Program-made: the position numbers and the translations under genes
Assembly: GCF_003076455.1 (NCBI RefSeq)
Contig: NZ_CP020918.1
Coordinates: forward strand, 372,001-436,000
Source of the DNA: Flavobacterium faecale
GTDB lineage: Bacteria > Bacteroidota > Bacteroidia > Flavobacteriales > Flavobacteriaceae
Direction of reading: 5' to 3'
DNA: 64,000 nt
Notes under the pieces: model-generated
What the model was told of the DNA's origin: nothing
The model's input: the letters and a program-made list of their open reading frames with translations, nothing else
Database searches by the model: none
Shown: one piece after another, positions 1 to 8,507 of the stretch
Layout: every line of letters starts with the position of its first letter
Numbering within the stretch: position 1 is the first letter of the stretch

Positions 1-709
1 AATTTAAATCCAAACTCTTTTCTTTTGTTTGATCCACAGATTGAAACAATACTGAAGGTTCCCATAAAATTGAATTTTTATCCCCGAAAACATACCCAAC
101 ACTCAATAAATATTTCCTTAGATTATCACTCTCAAATTCTGAATAAATATTTCTTCTAGTCTCTAATAAATTTTTGACAGTTGCATGCGCATAAAAATCC
201 AAGTAATTATAAGAAGCACCGATATCAAAAGTAGGATACGAATCTTTTTGAACAATTGTACCATTAATTAGCGGATCAAAATTACCTGATTGAGCAAATT
301 TAGTTTCATCCAATTGACTTTCAACCAATCCAGCACTAATACCGAAAGACAATTGATTTAAATCAATCTCATCTCTTGAAAACATTAAGTGATAAGCATA
401 ACTTAGTTTCACTCCTTTTTGCGAGTGGTACCCGTTTTGATCATTAAAAACAATAATACCGGCTCCTGCTTTTTCGCTTATCCTACCATTAAAACTCAAG
501 GTTTGCAAAGAGGGCGCATCTGATTGATCAAACCACTGTTTGCGTGACGTCAATCGTACTTTGGCACAATTAGCAGCCCCTGCCATTGAGGGATGAATAA
601 GGTAATAATTGTCTGAGAGATAATCAGAATATACCGAAATACCTTCCTGTGCAAATGTATATCCACTAACAAACAAAACAAGAAGTAACGTTTTTATTTT
701 ACCTAACAT
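1..709 (-). CDS. PorP/SprF family type IX secretion outer-membrane protein (3' part missing)
   Basis: The reading frame is open from an ATG at 707-709 to the window edge, giving about 236 residues with the C-terminus missing. It starts with a signal peptide (MLGKIKTLLLVLFVSGYTFA, cut before QE). The mature start, with 'YSDYLSDNYYLIHPSMAGA', and the later alternating beta-strand pattern ('LSFGISAGL', 'DIGASYNYLDFYAHATVKNL') match the PorP/SprF family of Bacteroidota. Members sit in the outer membrane and often accompany large type IX-secreted adhesins; SprF of F. johnsoniae is needed for SprB secretion. The partner adhesin would lie outside the window, so the specific client is unknown. Family assignment is firm; the sprF identity is not claimed. 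Confidence 0.85.
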   Translation of the reverse strand, partial: MLGKIKTLLLVLFVSGYTFAQEGISVYSDYLSDNYYLIHPSMAGAANCAKVRLTSRKQWFDQSDAPSLQTLSFNGRISEKAGAGIIVFNDQNGYHSQKGVKLSYAYHLMFSRDEIDLNQLSFGISAGLVESQLDETKFAQSGNFDPLINGTIVQKDSYPTFDIGASYNYLDFYAHATVKNLLETRRNIYSEFESDNLRKYLLSVGYVFGDKNSILWEPSVLFQSVDQTKEKSLDLN

Positions 710-839
710 CGATACTATTTTAAAAAATATGACTACTGAAAACAAAGTATAAAGAGAATTCTACCACTTTAAAATCTAAAATAAAGTTAATTTATCCATT
801 TATATCCCAAATATAGTTATTCATAGAAAATAACTTTAG

Positions 840-847
840 TAAATTTG
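840..847 (+). promoter_or_regulatory. Flavobacterial promoter -7 element upstream of the NifU-like gene
   Basis: TAAATTTG matches the Bacteroidota -7 consensus TAnnTTTG and lies 17 bases before the ATG at 865. No good TTG element is seen 17-23 bases upstream, so only the -7 half is supported. Confidence 0.45.
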
Positions 848-864
848 TAGAAATTTAAAAAATC

Positions 865-1758
865 ATGACAAAAATTCTCATAAAAGAAACACAAAACCCA
901 ACTATATTAAAATTTGAATTTGAAGATTTCATTACAAAAAACGAAAATTTCGAGTTCAAAAATATCGATGAAGCTAAGGCTTCTCCCCTAGCACAACAAT
1001 TATTTTACCTTCCGTTTGTAAAAACAGTATACATTTCAGGTAATTTCATTGCTATCGAAAAGTTTAGCATTGTAGAATGGGATGATGTAAAAGACGCTGT
1101 AGCAGAACAAATAGAGGAATTTGTTAGCAATGGTGGTACAATTATTACAGTTGATGAGAACAAACCAAAGAAAAAACCCGTAACCGTTTACGGAGAATCA
1201 ACACCAAATCCTTCTGCGCTTAAATTTGTTGTGAGCAGCATGTTAACTAAGAATGCTGTTGAATTCAAAAACATTGATGATACCGAAGCTTCGCCATTAG
1301 CCAAAGAATTATTCAAATATGCTTACGTAAAAGAAGTTTATATTGATGAAAACTATATTTCGGTTACTAAGTATGATTTTATTGGTTGGGAAGAAATTAC
1401 CTTAGAGCTACGAACTTTCATCAAACAATACATTGAAAATGGAGGTACGGTACTAGACGAAAATTTTATACCAAAAACAGCAACAGACGAAGCCGCAAAA
1501 GAAGCGAACTTTGATTCTCTTGATGAAACTTCTCAAAAAATTATCAATATCTTGGAAGAGTTTGTAAAACCTGCAGTTGCTGCTGATGGTGGGAATATTG
1601 CTTTCGACTCTTATGATGAAACAACAGGTACAGTAAAGGTAATTATGCAAGGTGCTTGCAATGGTTGTCCATCATCTACTTTTACGTTGAAAAGCGGAAT
1701 CGAAAACATGCTAAAAAGTATGTTGAACGATGAGAAAATCAATGTAGAATCGGTTTAA
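865..1758 (+). CDS. NifU-like iron-sulfur scaffold with two Nfu N-domains
   Basis: This 297-residue protein has three domains: two tandem Nfu_N-type domains (about residues 1-93 and 106-200) and a C-terminal NifU domain (about 225-295). The NifU domain carries the cluster-binding motif GACNGCPSS (Cys265, Cys268). The two N-domains are visible repeats of each other ('NPTILKFEF/NPSALKFVV', 'EFKNID', 'ASPLA', 'NGGT'). Nfu proteins assemble or carry a 4Fe-4S cluster and pass it to apo-enzymes in the cytoplasm. That fits a chromosome rich in Fe-S enzymes (ActB, QueG, MutY). The ATG follows a TAAATTTG element and there is no Shine-Dalgarno site. The doubled N-domain is a feature I recall from other flavobacteria. 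Single-gene transcript, ending at a weak hairpin. Confidence 0.88.
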   Translation: MTKILIKETQNPTILKFEFEDFITKNENFEFKNIDEAKASPLAQQLFYLPFVKTVYISGNFIAIEKFSIVEWDDVKDAVAEQIEEFVSNGGTIITVDENKPKKKPVTVYGESTPNPSALKFVVSSMLTKNAVEFKNIDDTEASPLAKELFKYAYVKEVYIDENYISVTKYDFIGWEEITLELRTFIKQYIENGGTVLDENFIPKTATDEAAKEANFDSLDETSQKIINILEEFVKPAVAADGGNIAFDSYDETTGTVKVIMQGACNGCPSSTFTLKSGIENMLKSMLNDEKINVESV

Positions 1759-1759
1759 A

Positions 1760-1795
1760 AGAATTATTGGTATAGATAATAATTCTGATATTTTT
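1760..1795 (+). terminator. Weak terminator-like hairpin after the NifU-like gene
   Basis: AGAATTATT (1760-1768) pairs with AATAATTCT (1778-1786) and is followed by a short T run. The stem is AT-only, so termination is uncertain. Confidence 0.4.
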
Positions 1796-1890
1796 CATTT
1801 ATTTAATTTATTTTCAATAAGATAGCGCTTTAAAAAATTCTTGAATTAAAAAAAGAGGTGTTTTTGTTTGGAACTAAATTTATAACAACC

Positions 1891-2250
1891 ATGGGAATAT
1901 CAAATTTTATCACCAATTTATTTGGCTCAGCCAAAGAAACAGCTTCAAACCTTGCTGACAAAGTAGAAAACATTGCTGAGGATGCTGTTAATGCGGCCGC
2001 ACCAATGTTGGAAAAAGCAGAAAATTTTGCAGACGAAAAATTCAGTGAAGCCAAAGAAAACTTTGGACAATTAGCCGACAAAGCGGAAACTGCCTTTGAA
2101 GATGCAAAAGTAAGTGTTGCTCCCTTGGTAGACAAAGTCGAAAATTTTGCCGAAGAATCTATTTCGAAAGTAAAAGATAGCGCCGAAGAATTAATGGAAG
2201 ATGTGAAAACAAAAACATCTGAAACCATTGAAAGCATAACAAAAAAATAA
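1891..2250 (+). CDS. Small alanine/glutamate-rich amphipathic repeat protein
   Basis: Unrecognised family, 119 residues. The ATG at 1891 (MGISNFITNLFGSAKE) is preferred over an upstream in-frame GTG at 1858, which would add an unlike leader. The body is acidic and rich in Ala, Glu, Lys and Asp with few breaks, as in long amphipathic helices or LEA/YtxH-like stress proteins. Residues 21-60 and 61-100 are a tandem duplication of exactly 40 residues: both copies begin LADK, share ED..., AP near position 17 and K.ENFA, and 18 of 40 positions are identical by eye. The N-terminal 12 residues are hydrophobic enough to be a membrane or lipid anchor but not a cleavable signal. No cysteine. It precedes mscS, suggesting but not proving an envelope or osmotic-stress link. 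Confidence 0.75.
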   Translation: MGISNFITNLFGSAKETASNLADKVENIAEDAVNAAAPMLEKAENFADEKFSEAKENFGQLADKAETAFEDAKVSVAPLVDKVENFAEESISKVKDSAEELMEDVKTKTSETIESITKK

Positions 2251-2286
2251 GTGAAATTCAATTTCCTTATCTTATTTTAAAAACCT

Positions 2287-2312
2287 AAAACCTTCTCTAG
2301 CAGAAGGTTTTT
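2287..2312 (+). terminator. Intrinsic terminator between the repeat-protein gene and mscS
   Basis: AAAACCTTCT (2287-2296) pairs with AGAAGGTTTT (2302-2311) around a CTAGC loop, with a T run. It ends 14 bases before the mscS ATG. Confidence 0.75.
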
Positions 2313-2325
2313 CATTACAATCAAC

Positions 2326-3150
2326 ATGAATTTAGATCCAAATTACATTACCACTTACACTAACAAAATCCTGAAAGAAATTATAGAATATTCCCCTAGA
2401 TTAATTTCAGCTTTTATAATTTTATTTCTTGGCCTGTACGCCATTCGAATCATTAATAGACTTGTTCGAAAGATAATGCTCAAACGAAACCTAGAAGTAA
2501 CACTTTCTCAGTTTTTAGGTGACATTTTATTATGGGCGATGCGCATATTATTATTTGTTACATTCATTTCTAAGCTCGGGATAGAAACATCTTCTTTCGT
2601 AGCTATTTTGGGAGCTATGGGTCTAGCCGTTGGCTTGGCTCTACAAGGATCACTATCCAATTTTGCAGGTGGAATGCTTATCATTATTTTCAAACCCTTT
2701 AGAGATGGTGATTTGATCGAAGCTCAGGGTCTAATCGCTACGGTAAGTGAAATTCAGATTTTTGTAACCAAATTGGTAACCGCAAACAATCAGGTAGTAT
2801 TCATACCTAATGGAATCCTTTCTAACGGAATTATAACAAACTACTCCATCAAAGGAACGCGTAGAGCAGATTTAACCTTTTCCGTTTCATACGAATCAGA
2901 TATTAAGCAAGCAAAAGACATCATCTTAGATATTTTAAACAACAACCCTAAAGTCCTTCAAGAACCAAAGCCTGATGTTTTTGTAAAAAACTTAACTGAT
3001 AGCGCAATAGAACTTGCTGTTCGTCCATGGGCGAACAAAGAAGATTTTGGAAGTGTGTTCACAGAGACATTAGAAAGCTGTAAAAATGCCTTTGATCAAG
3101 CAGGAATTATTATACAACCTTATGTCAAAGAAAAATCAGTCAGCAAGTAA
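2326..3150 (+). CDS. mscS: Small-conductance mechanosensitive channel, MscS family
   Basis: At 274 residues this is the length of the compact E. coli-type MscS. Three membrane segments are visible (about 20-42, 62-84 and 92-128). The third is the Gly/Ala-rich pore helix with 'GAMGLAVGLALQGSLSNFAG', followed by the beta domain ('FKPFRDGDLIEAQG') and the cytoplasmic alpha/beta vestibule ('VFIPNGILSNGIITNYS'). MscS opens on membrane tension during osmotic downshock and releases small solutes from the inner membrane. There is no promoter-like element between the preceding terminator hairpin and the ATG, so expression may depend on read-through. A strong hairpin follows. Family call is secure. Confidence 0.93.
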   Translation: MNLDPNYITTYTNKILKEIIEYSPRLISAFIILFLGLYAIRIINRLVRKIMLKRNLEVTLSQFLGDILLWAMRILLFVTFISKLGIETSSFVAILGAMGLAVGLALQGSLSNFAGGMLIIIFKPFRDGDLIEAQGLIATVSEIQIFVTKLVTANNQVVFIPNGILSNGIITNYSIKGTRRADLTFSVSYESDIKQAKDIILDILNNNPKVLQEPKPDVFVKNLTDSAIELAVRPWANKEDFGSVFTETLESCKNAFDQAGIIIQPYVKEKSVSK

Positions 3151-3191
3151 TTTAGACTGTTTATTTGAAATTATAATATATCACTTTACAT

Positions 3192-3250
3192 AAAAAGGTC
3201 AAAAGGATAGATCCATAAATAATATGGTTTTATCCTTTTGACCTTTTTTT
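3192..3250. terminator. Strong bidirectional terminator between mscS and the M28 peptidase gene
   Basis: An 18-base arm at 3192-3209 (AAAAAGGTCAAAAGGATA) pairs perfectly with 3231-3248 and is flanked by A and T runs. It sits between convergent genes and can serve both. The loop is long, 21 bases. Confidence 0.85.
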
Positions 3251-3385
3251 TATACATTAATAACGCATTATTTTCAGCATTCAAACACCAATTTAAAATA
3301 TTAAAAATAGCATCCTGAATTTTTGATATTCGTAAAAATCTACAGTTCTATCTTAAGTTTTTGCACTGTGTATTCAAATTGAAAA

Positions 3386-4738
3386 CTATCGAACCGGAAT
3401 GGGAAATAAGGGTAAACTAGCATGTCCTAATTCATCTATCGCTTGCACTGCAAAAAGAAAATTATCCTTTGAATAGGGAACTGTAATTGTAGTATCGGTT
3501 GCAAACACTGCTTTCGTCCAATTGACATCTGATGTTTCTCGAATTAATAATTGATATCCATACACCTTTTTACCTTCGGGAGCTTTCCAAAGAAGAGTCG
3601 AAAAATTAGTCAGGTCTTTCACTTCAATTCCAACATTGGATGGTGCTTTTGGCGACCAAGCAAGGTTTGCCAATGTAGCTAAATTGGAAGCGGCAATTTT
3701 ACGTAGGTACTCAAAATCCATGAATTCAGGGAGATCGCCATATTTTAAGCTTTTTTCAGTTCGAATATCTTGATGTTGGTGATCATAATTTTCATTCATC
3801 TCACAAAACCGAACCGCTGTAAAACCATTTTGACTAAAAGGTGTATGATCACCACCACGTAAAAAACGGTCATTTCGGTATACTAGAGTTACATCAAGTT
3901 GTGCCACGTATTGATCTGTTGTGGACTTAATGTAACGAGCTAGTTGTCTCGAAGGACTATCATTGTCTCTATTAATTTGTTTTCGCATTTTTGCCTCTTC
4001 AGCAGTTTCTAGATATGGTGTAGCTTCACTAAACACTCGAACTTTGGTATTGTCACGTAAATTGGTACCGCTAGATAAACTGTTCCCTATCATGTCATTG
4101 TTCAGCATAGCAATAATATTCCAATTTTCTCTTTTAGCCAATTCAGCCAAATGTCTTGCACCATATAAGCCCTGCTCTTCACCAGTAACAGCAACAAATA
4201 GTAAGGTGTACGGAAAAGAACGCTTGCTCATTATTTTGCACAATTCCATCATTGCAGCTACACCTGACCCATCATCGTTTGCACCTGGCGCATCTGACTT
4301 GGCGTCCATCACATCTGTAACGCGTGAATCCAAATGACCGCTTATAATCAACATTCGATCATCTGTTGCGTCTGTTCCTTTCAACAAAGCCATCACATTT
4401 CCCAACTGGCTATCTTGAGCGATGCGTTTACCATCTGCTTTAATTGTAAAATAATCAATAGTTGCTGTGAGTCTACCGTTTGATTCTTTTGCATATTGAT
4501 CGAATTCTGATTTGACCCACTGCTGAGCCGCCCCTATTCCCCTCGTTTTACTTTTAGTATCACTCAAGGTATGTCTAGTTCCAAATGAAACTAGCTTTAT
4601 CACTGTGTTTTCCAGATTTTCAGCTTTGATTTCCGAAATCATTTTATCGATTTCGGGGTCGCTATTTTTGATTTGTGCTGTAGCTATGGTAGAAAAAAAC
4701 AAGAAGCTTAGCGAAAATAGGATCGTTGATAGTTTCAT
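3386..4738 (-). CDS. Secreted M28-family zinc aminopeptidase
   Basis: 450 residues with a signal peptide (residues 1-21, ...STIATA|Q). The M28 metal-binding set is present: SGHLDS (His135, Asp137), GANDDGSG (Asp155/156) and TGEEQGLYGA (Glu187 general base, Glu188 ligand), with a later Asp in 'NNDMIG' and a His in 'GGDHTPF'. These co-catalytic zinc peptidases remove N-terminal residues from peptides. The last ~85 residues ('APSNVGIEVKDLTNFSTLLW...') look like a fibronectin type III-like domain. They do not end in an obvious T9SS sorting signal, so periplasmic or Sec-exported location is more likely. Monocistronic, with its own promoter-like TAAATTTG upstream. Confidence 0.9.
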   Translation of the reverse strand: MKLSTILFSLSFLFFSTIATAQIKNSDPEIDKMISEIKAENLENTVIKLVSFGTRHTLSDTKSKTRGIGAAQQWVKSEFDQYAKESNGRLTATIDYFTIKADGKRIAQDSQLGNVMALLKGTDATDDRMLIISGHLDSRVTDVMDAKSDAPGANDDGSGVAAMMELCKIMSKRSFPYTLLFVAVTGEEQGLYGARHLAELAKRENWNIIAMLNNDMIGNSLSSGTNLRDNTKVRVFSEATPYLETAEEAKMRKQINRDNDSPSRQLARYIKSTTDQYVAQLDVTLVYRNDRFLRGGDHTPFSQNGFTAVRFCEMNENYDHQHQDIRTEKSLKYGDLPEFMDFEYLRKIAASNLATLANLAWSPKAPSNVGIEVKDLTNFSTLLWKAPEGKKVYGYQLLIRETSDVNWTKAVFATDTTITVPYSKDNFLFAVQAIDELGHASLPLFPIPVR

Positions 4739-5046
4739 CTTTTACATTAATTAATTTACAAGAGCCAAATTTAGGTAAAAAAACATAATGAGTACCAACC
4801 AAACATAACCTTTAAGAGTTGTTTAGCTTAGATTTTGTCTCGTTAAAATAAAGGTGAATTTAAAAATTTATAGATAAAATAGAGAACAATGTGTCTGAAA
4901 TTTTCTTGTAACTGTTTTACTAATTCTATTAAAATCAGAAGAAAACTAATAGCCATTAACAATTTATTATGTAAACATTCGACAAACACTCCTCCAAAAG
5001 TCGATGAATTTTAATTGAATGCAACATTAATTTTAGAATAAAATAA
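4739..5046. other. 308-base intergenic region upstream of the M28 peptidase gene
   Basis: AT-rich. Apart from the peptidase promoter candidate at 4766-4798 I see no open frame with coding character, no hairpin with a T run and no repeat. tsaB ends at its far side without an evident terminator. Confidence 0.6.
4766..4798 (-). promoter_or_regulatory. Flavobacterial promoter of the M28 peptidase gene
   Basis: On the minus strand TTG (4798-4796), 22 bases, then TAAATTTG (4773-4766), which fits the Bacteroidota TTG-N(17-23)-TAnnTTTG pattern. It lies 28 bases before the ATG. Confidence 0.55.
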
Positions 5047-5715
5047 TTACTTTTTTGAAGTTGTAATCATAAAATCTTTCAGGTAGAAAGGTTCAAAGTA
5101 AGCCACATCTACAGTGACCTCATTTTTGAATAATTCATAACTCAAAATGCTCATTTCTCTAGCAGATGGGTATATAATATTTTCAAGGAAGATAAATTTA
5201 TCCCCGGTCAAAACTGTCTTGCATTTCTCAGCACAATCACCAACAAAATACAAAGGTCCTTCTAGATCAGTGAAAGATTCTTCAGTTATGATTTCGGCTT
5301 GTATTTCTCGTTTGCTTTGCAGACTTGCATCAAAAATCGCACTGTATACTTCCATACGCCTAGCATCTAGCATTGGCACGATTACGCCATCATTTACGTT
5401 AGCTTGAGATGCTAATGACTTTAAGGTATCAACGGCAATAAGCGGAATACCTAGCGCATAACACAATCCTTTGGCTGCAGAAACGCCTATACGCAAACCC
5501 GTATAGGATCCTGGACCTTGACTTACTGCTATGGCAGCTAAATCTTGAAAACTAATAGTGGCATCAACTAAACATTGCTCAATAAAAACATGCAACTTTT
5601 CAGCATGAGAAAAACCAGCTTCGGCAGCTTCAAGACAGACAATAGTTTCTCCATTTTTGGCAATAGATACCGAACAATTTTTGGTAGCCGTTTCAATATT
5701 TAAAATATAACTCAT
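5047..5715 (-). CDS. tsaB: tRNA threonylcarbamoyladenosine biosynthesis protein TsaB
   Basis: The start is placed at the ATG at 5713-5715 (MSYILNIETATKNCSVSIAK), giving 222 residues. The longer in-frame extension upstream is not family-like. The ASKHA-fold N-terminus is followed by the hallmark 'AVSQGPGSYTGLRIGVSAAKGLCYA'-type segment and by 'IPLIAVDTL'. TsaB is the non-catalytic partner of TsaD in the cytoplasmic complex that puts threonylcarbamoyl on A37 of ANN-decoding tRNAs. Its acidic C-terminal half is shorter than its N-terminal half, as usual. It lies downstream of the adaptor gene on the same strand with a 44-base gap, so it may be co-transcribed, though the functions are unrelated. 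Confidence 0.92.
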   Translation of the reverse strand: MSYILNIETATKNCSVSIAKNGETIVCLEAAEAGFSHAEKLHVFIEQCLVDATISFQDLAAIAVSQGPGSYTGLRIGVSAAKGLCYALGIPLIAVDTLKSLASQANVNDGVIVPMLDARRMEVYSAIFDASLQSKREIQAEIITEESFTDLEGPLYFVGDCAEKCKTVLTGDKFIFLENIIYPSAREMSILSYELFKNEVTVDVAYFEPFYLKDFMITTSKK

Positions 5716-5759
5716 GGATGATGTAAAATTAGTAATGCAATCAGGGCGCAAATATAAAT

Positions 5760-7046
5760 CTATTTTGCCTCTTTTGCAGATTTCAAAACGACTTTATCAC
5801 CAGAATTAAGTTCTTTTGACACCGTGTTGTAAGGCCCTGTAATCACAACGTCCCCTTTTTTCAAACCACTAATTATTTCTATATTAGCATCATCTTGAAT
5901 ACCCGTTCTTACAATTCTAATTTTTGCTATCTCCCCTACTTTTACAAAAACACATTCCAGTTTTTTATCTTTCTTCACCACTTTATCATCATCGGCTACT
6001 TCAACTTCGACTACATCTTTGGTCGATAGCGTATCCGATTTCACTACGATAGAACTAATTGGTACATTTAGCACATTTGCTTTCGTTTTGGTCACAATAT
6101 CAACAGTAGCAGTCATTCCTGGTCTAAAAGGCGAATAGGTAGACGGTTTACCAACTACCAAATCTTGATACGATTCTTTCAAAATTCTAACTTTAACCTT
6201 AAAATTTGTCACTTGATCAGCAGTCAAATTACTACTAGCCGAATTGGATATGCTCGTCACAACACCTCTAAAACGCTTTTTCAAGTAGGCATCAACTTCG
6301 ATATTAGCGACATCACCTTCTTTAATTTTTACAATATCATTTTCATTCACATCTACTTCAACCTCCATATTGTTCAGGTTGGCAACTCTCAATATTTCGG
6401 TACCGGCCATTTGTTGTGTACCCAAAACACGCTCACCCAATTCTACGTTTAGCATAGAAACCGTTCCATCAGCTGGAGAATAGATTAATGTTCGACCTAA
6501 ATTATCTTGCGCTTCATTCACAGATGCCAAGGCGCTTTGTACATTAAAGTAAGCCGTTTGTTTGGTCGCTTTCGCCACCTCAAAAGCAGCAATAGCCTTA
6601 TCCCAATCCGATTTGGAGATTATTCCTTTACCAAACAAAACTTTATTACGCTCGTAACTCAATTTTGATTCGGTATACTGCGCATCTGCTTGTGACAAAC
6701 CAGATTTCGAACCCGAAAGACCAGCTTTGGTTCTATTTAAACTTGAGGTATATAGATCCGGATTGATTTTTACTAGCAAATCTCCTTTTTTGACCAATTG
6801 CCCTTCCTTAATTGGTAATGCAATAATTTCTCCCGAAACCATTGAAGCAATTTTTACCTCTATTTCGGGCTGAATTTTCCCCGTGGCAGAAACAGTTTCT
6901 ACAATAGTTCTACTTGCTACTGTTGCAATTTCGACTTCCACTCCTTTATCACCGCCACCAATCACACCTTTTTTAACGAGGGTAACCAAGACAGCAATAA
7001 CGATAACAACAAGGGCTAATAAATAATATAATCTTTTCTTTGACAT
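5760..7046 (-). CDS. Periplasmic adaptor (membrane fusion) protein, MacA/HlyD type
   Basis: 428 residues: an N-terminal membrane anchor (about 5-28, 'YYLLALVVIVIAVLVTLV'), a first half-lipoyl motif ('VSGEIIALPIKEGQLVKKGDLLVKI'), a coiled-coil hairpin (about 100-185), the second half-lipoyl ('IYSPADGTVSMLNVELGERV'), then beta-barrel and membrane-proximal domains ('FRPGMTATVDI', 'NVPISSIV'). Such adaptors bridge an inner-membrane pump (MacB-like ABC or RND) and a TolC channel. The tolC gene lies 2 bases upstream in the same operon, but no inner-membrane pump gene follows within the window. Substrate cannot be inferred. Confidence 0.88.
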   Translation of the reverse strand: MSKKRLYYLLALVVIVIAVLVTLVKKGVIGGGDKGVEVEIATVASRTIVETVSATGKIQPEIEVKIASMVSGEIIALPIKEGQLVKKGDLLVKINPDLYTSSLNRTKAGLSGSKSGLSQADAQYTESKLSYERNKVLFGKGIISKSDWDKAIAAFEVAKATKQTAYFNVQSALASVNEAQDNLGRTLIYSPADGTVSMLNVELGERVLGTQQMAGTEILRVANLNNMEVEVDVNENDIVKIKEGDVANIEVDAYLKKRFRGVVTSISNSASSNLTADQVTNFKVKVRILKESYQDLVVGKPSTYSPFRPGMTATVDIVTKTKANVLNVPISSIVVKSDTLSTKDVVEVEVADDDKVVKKDKKLECVFVKVGEIAKIRIVRTGIQDDANIEIISGLKKGDVVITGPYNTVSKELNSGDKVVLKSAKEAK

Positions 7047-7048
7047 GG

Positions 7049-8422
7049 TTATGGTATGTTTACAATCGGAATCCCAAAATAGAATTCCAAAATCTTAATT
7101 TTAAATATATAATCGTACTTCGTTCTTAATACTTCCGACTGTGCATTAGACAGTAAAGTTTGTGATTGACTCAATTCGAATGCGTTCATTAAACCAACAT
7201 CGAATTTTTCTTTTGCATATCTAAAAGATTCCTGTCTAGCTTCAAGCGCTTCTACTGAAGATTCATGAGCTTTTAAGGCCCCTTTGGCATCTGTAAACGC
7301 AGTATAAACCGAGCGCTCAAGATCTAAGTTTTGTTGTTCAAGTGCAATCTTTGACTTTTGAAAGTTTACTTGAGAACGTTCAACATTATTTCGAACTGAA
7401 AAACCGTTAAGAATTGGAATATTCAATTGTAACCCAAACGACTGTCCTTTGTTATCATTAAATTGTTGAAAAAATGGCGGTGCACTTTGAAGTCCGATAA
7501 TACTACCTGTAGCATCACGCAAGGGCACATCTGAATAGGAAATCCTCGTATTATAGTTGTAAAAACCCTTCAATGTAGGCTGAAAAGCTCCTCTTGCAAT
7601 AGCAATATTCTTCTCGGCAATAGCCAAATTTGTTTCAGCAATTCGCAAAGGAGTTCTTTTTTCTTTGGCAACTTTTAAAATAGACTGTGGATCTTCTGTC
7701 AAAATATTGTATCCGACTTCAAAAACACTTTTTTCTTCTATGTCGAAAGTAACGAAATCCTCTAATTGAAGCAATTGTGCCAAACTTAGTTTAGAAATTA
7801 GCAGTACATTTTCGGCGGTAACAATTCTTTGATTATCAGCAGCTACCGTTGCCTTACTATCTAATAAATCTCCGCGTGCAATCGTACCCGTGTTGACCAA
7901 CTCTTGCGTACGTACATTTTGCTTTTTATCAATTTCTAATTGTACCTTTTGAACTTTTAAATTTTCTACATTAAATAGTACCTGCAAATAAGCATTTGCA
8001 ACGTTTAGCGAGATATCCTCTTTCATTTTGGTAAGCTGATATTGAGCAGCAACTAGTGAAAGGTTGTTTTTTCTAAGTGTATTCTGATTTTGCAAACCTT
8101 TATAAATATCTACACTCACAGTACCTGCTGCAGAAGTAAATTGCGTGGTCTTATTTTGCAAAATACCCGTTGTGATATCCTGATTAAGACCAATATTCCA
8201 AGAATGAGAAGAAGACGCATTTACTGATGGTAAAAAGTTACCAAAGGCCTGCTTCTTGTCAATTACTGCCAAATCAACATCAAGATCAGATTGCTGAATA
8301 GAAATGTTGTGCGTAAGGGCATAGGAAACACAATCTTCAAGTGTCCATTTTTTTGACTGTGCACTTGCTATTATTTGAGACAGAAAAAGAGATAATAAAA
8401 GTAAATTAGTAATTTTTTTCAT
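7049..8422 (-). CDS. TolC-family outer-membrane efflux protein
   Basis: 457 residues with a signal peptide (about 1-21, '...SQIIASA|QSK'). The TolC fold is shown by two similar halves made of long helices ('LEDCVSYALTHNISIQQ' near the N-terminus; 'ALEQQNLDLERSVYTAF' in the second half) and by short strands between them ('QSFGLQLNIPILNGFSVRN'). It forms a trimeric outer-membrane channel and periplasmic tunnel, here presumably with the adaptor encoded 2 bases downstream. The ATG lies 30 bases after a TAGATTTG element. Upstream is a terminator-like hairpin and an array of AGTATT half-sites, suggesting regulated expression. Confidence 0.9.
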   Translation of the reverse strand: MKKITNLLLLSLFLSQIIASAQSKKWTLEDCVSYALTHNISIQQSDLDVDLAVIDKKQAFGNFLPSVNASSSHSWNIGLNQDITTGILQNKTTQFTSAAGTVSVDIYKGLQNQNTLRKNNLSLVAAQYQLTKMKEDISLNVANAYLQVLFNVENLKVQKVQLEIDKKQNVRTQELVNTGTIARGDLLDSKATVAADNQRIVTAENVLLISKLSLAQLLQLEDFVTFDIEEKSVFEVGYNILTEDPQSILKVAKEKRTPLRIAETNLAIAEKNIAIARGAFQPTLKGFYNYNTRISYSDVPLRDATGSIIGLQSAPPFFQQFNDNKGQSFGLQLNIPILNGFSVRNNVERSQVNFQKSKIALEQQNLDLERSVYTAFTDAKGALKAHESSVEALEARQESFRYAKEKFDVGLMNAFELSQSQTLLSNAQSEVLRTKYDYIFKIKILEFYFGIPIVNIP

Positions 8423-8452
8423 GTTGATCGTTGTAGAAGCTTTTCTTCAAAA

Positions 8453-8460
8453 CAAATCTA
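8453..8460 (-). promoter_or_regulatory. Promoter -7 element for the tolC-adaptor operon
   Basis: TAGATTTG on the minus strand, 30 bases before the tolC ATG. The nearest TTG upstream is 25 bases away (8488-8486), slightly beyond the usual 17-23. Confidence 0.42.
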
Positions 8461-8507
8461 TGAATTTTAAAAACAACAGACTAATCAATTGCAACGAAAG
8501 AACGCAC

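Noticed and set aside
865..1758. The doubled Nfu N-domain as a novel fusion.
   Set aside because: I recall the same three-domain layout in other flavobacteria, so it is a lineage trait and not a new system.
1830..2261. A 143-codon open frame antisense to the small repeat protein.
   Set aside because: It is the complement of an Ala/Glu/Lys-rich coding sequence, giving Ser-, Phe- and Leu-rich nonsense, and its ends do not match a gene structure.
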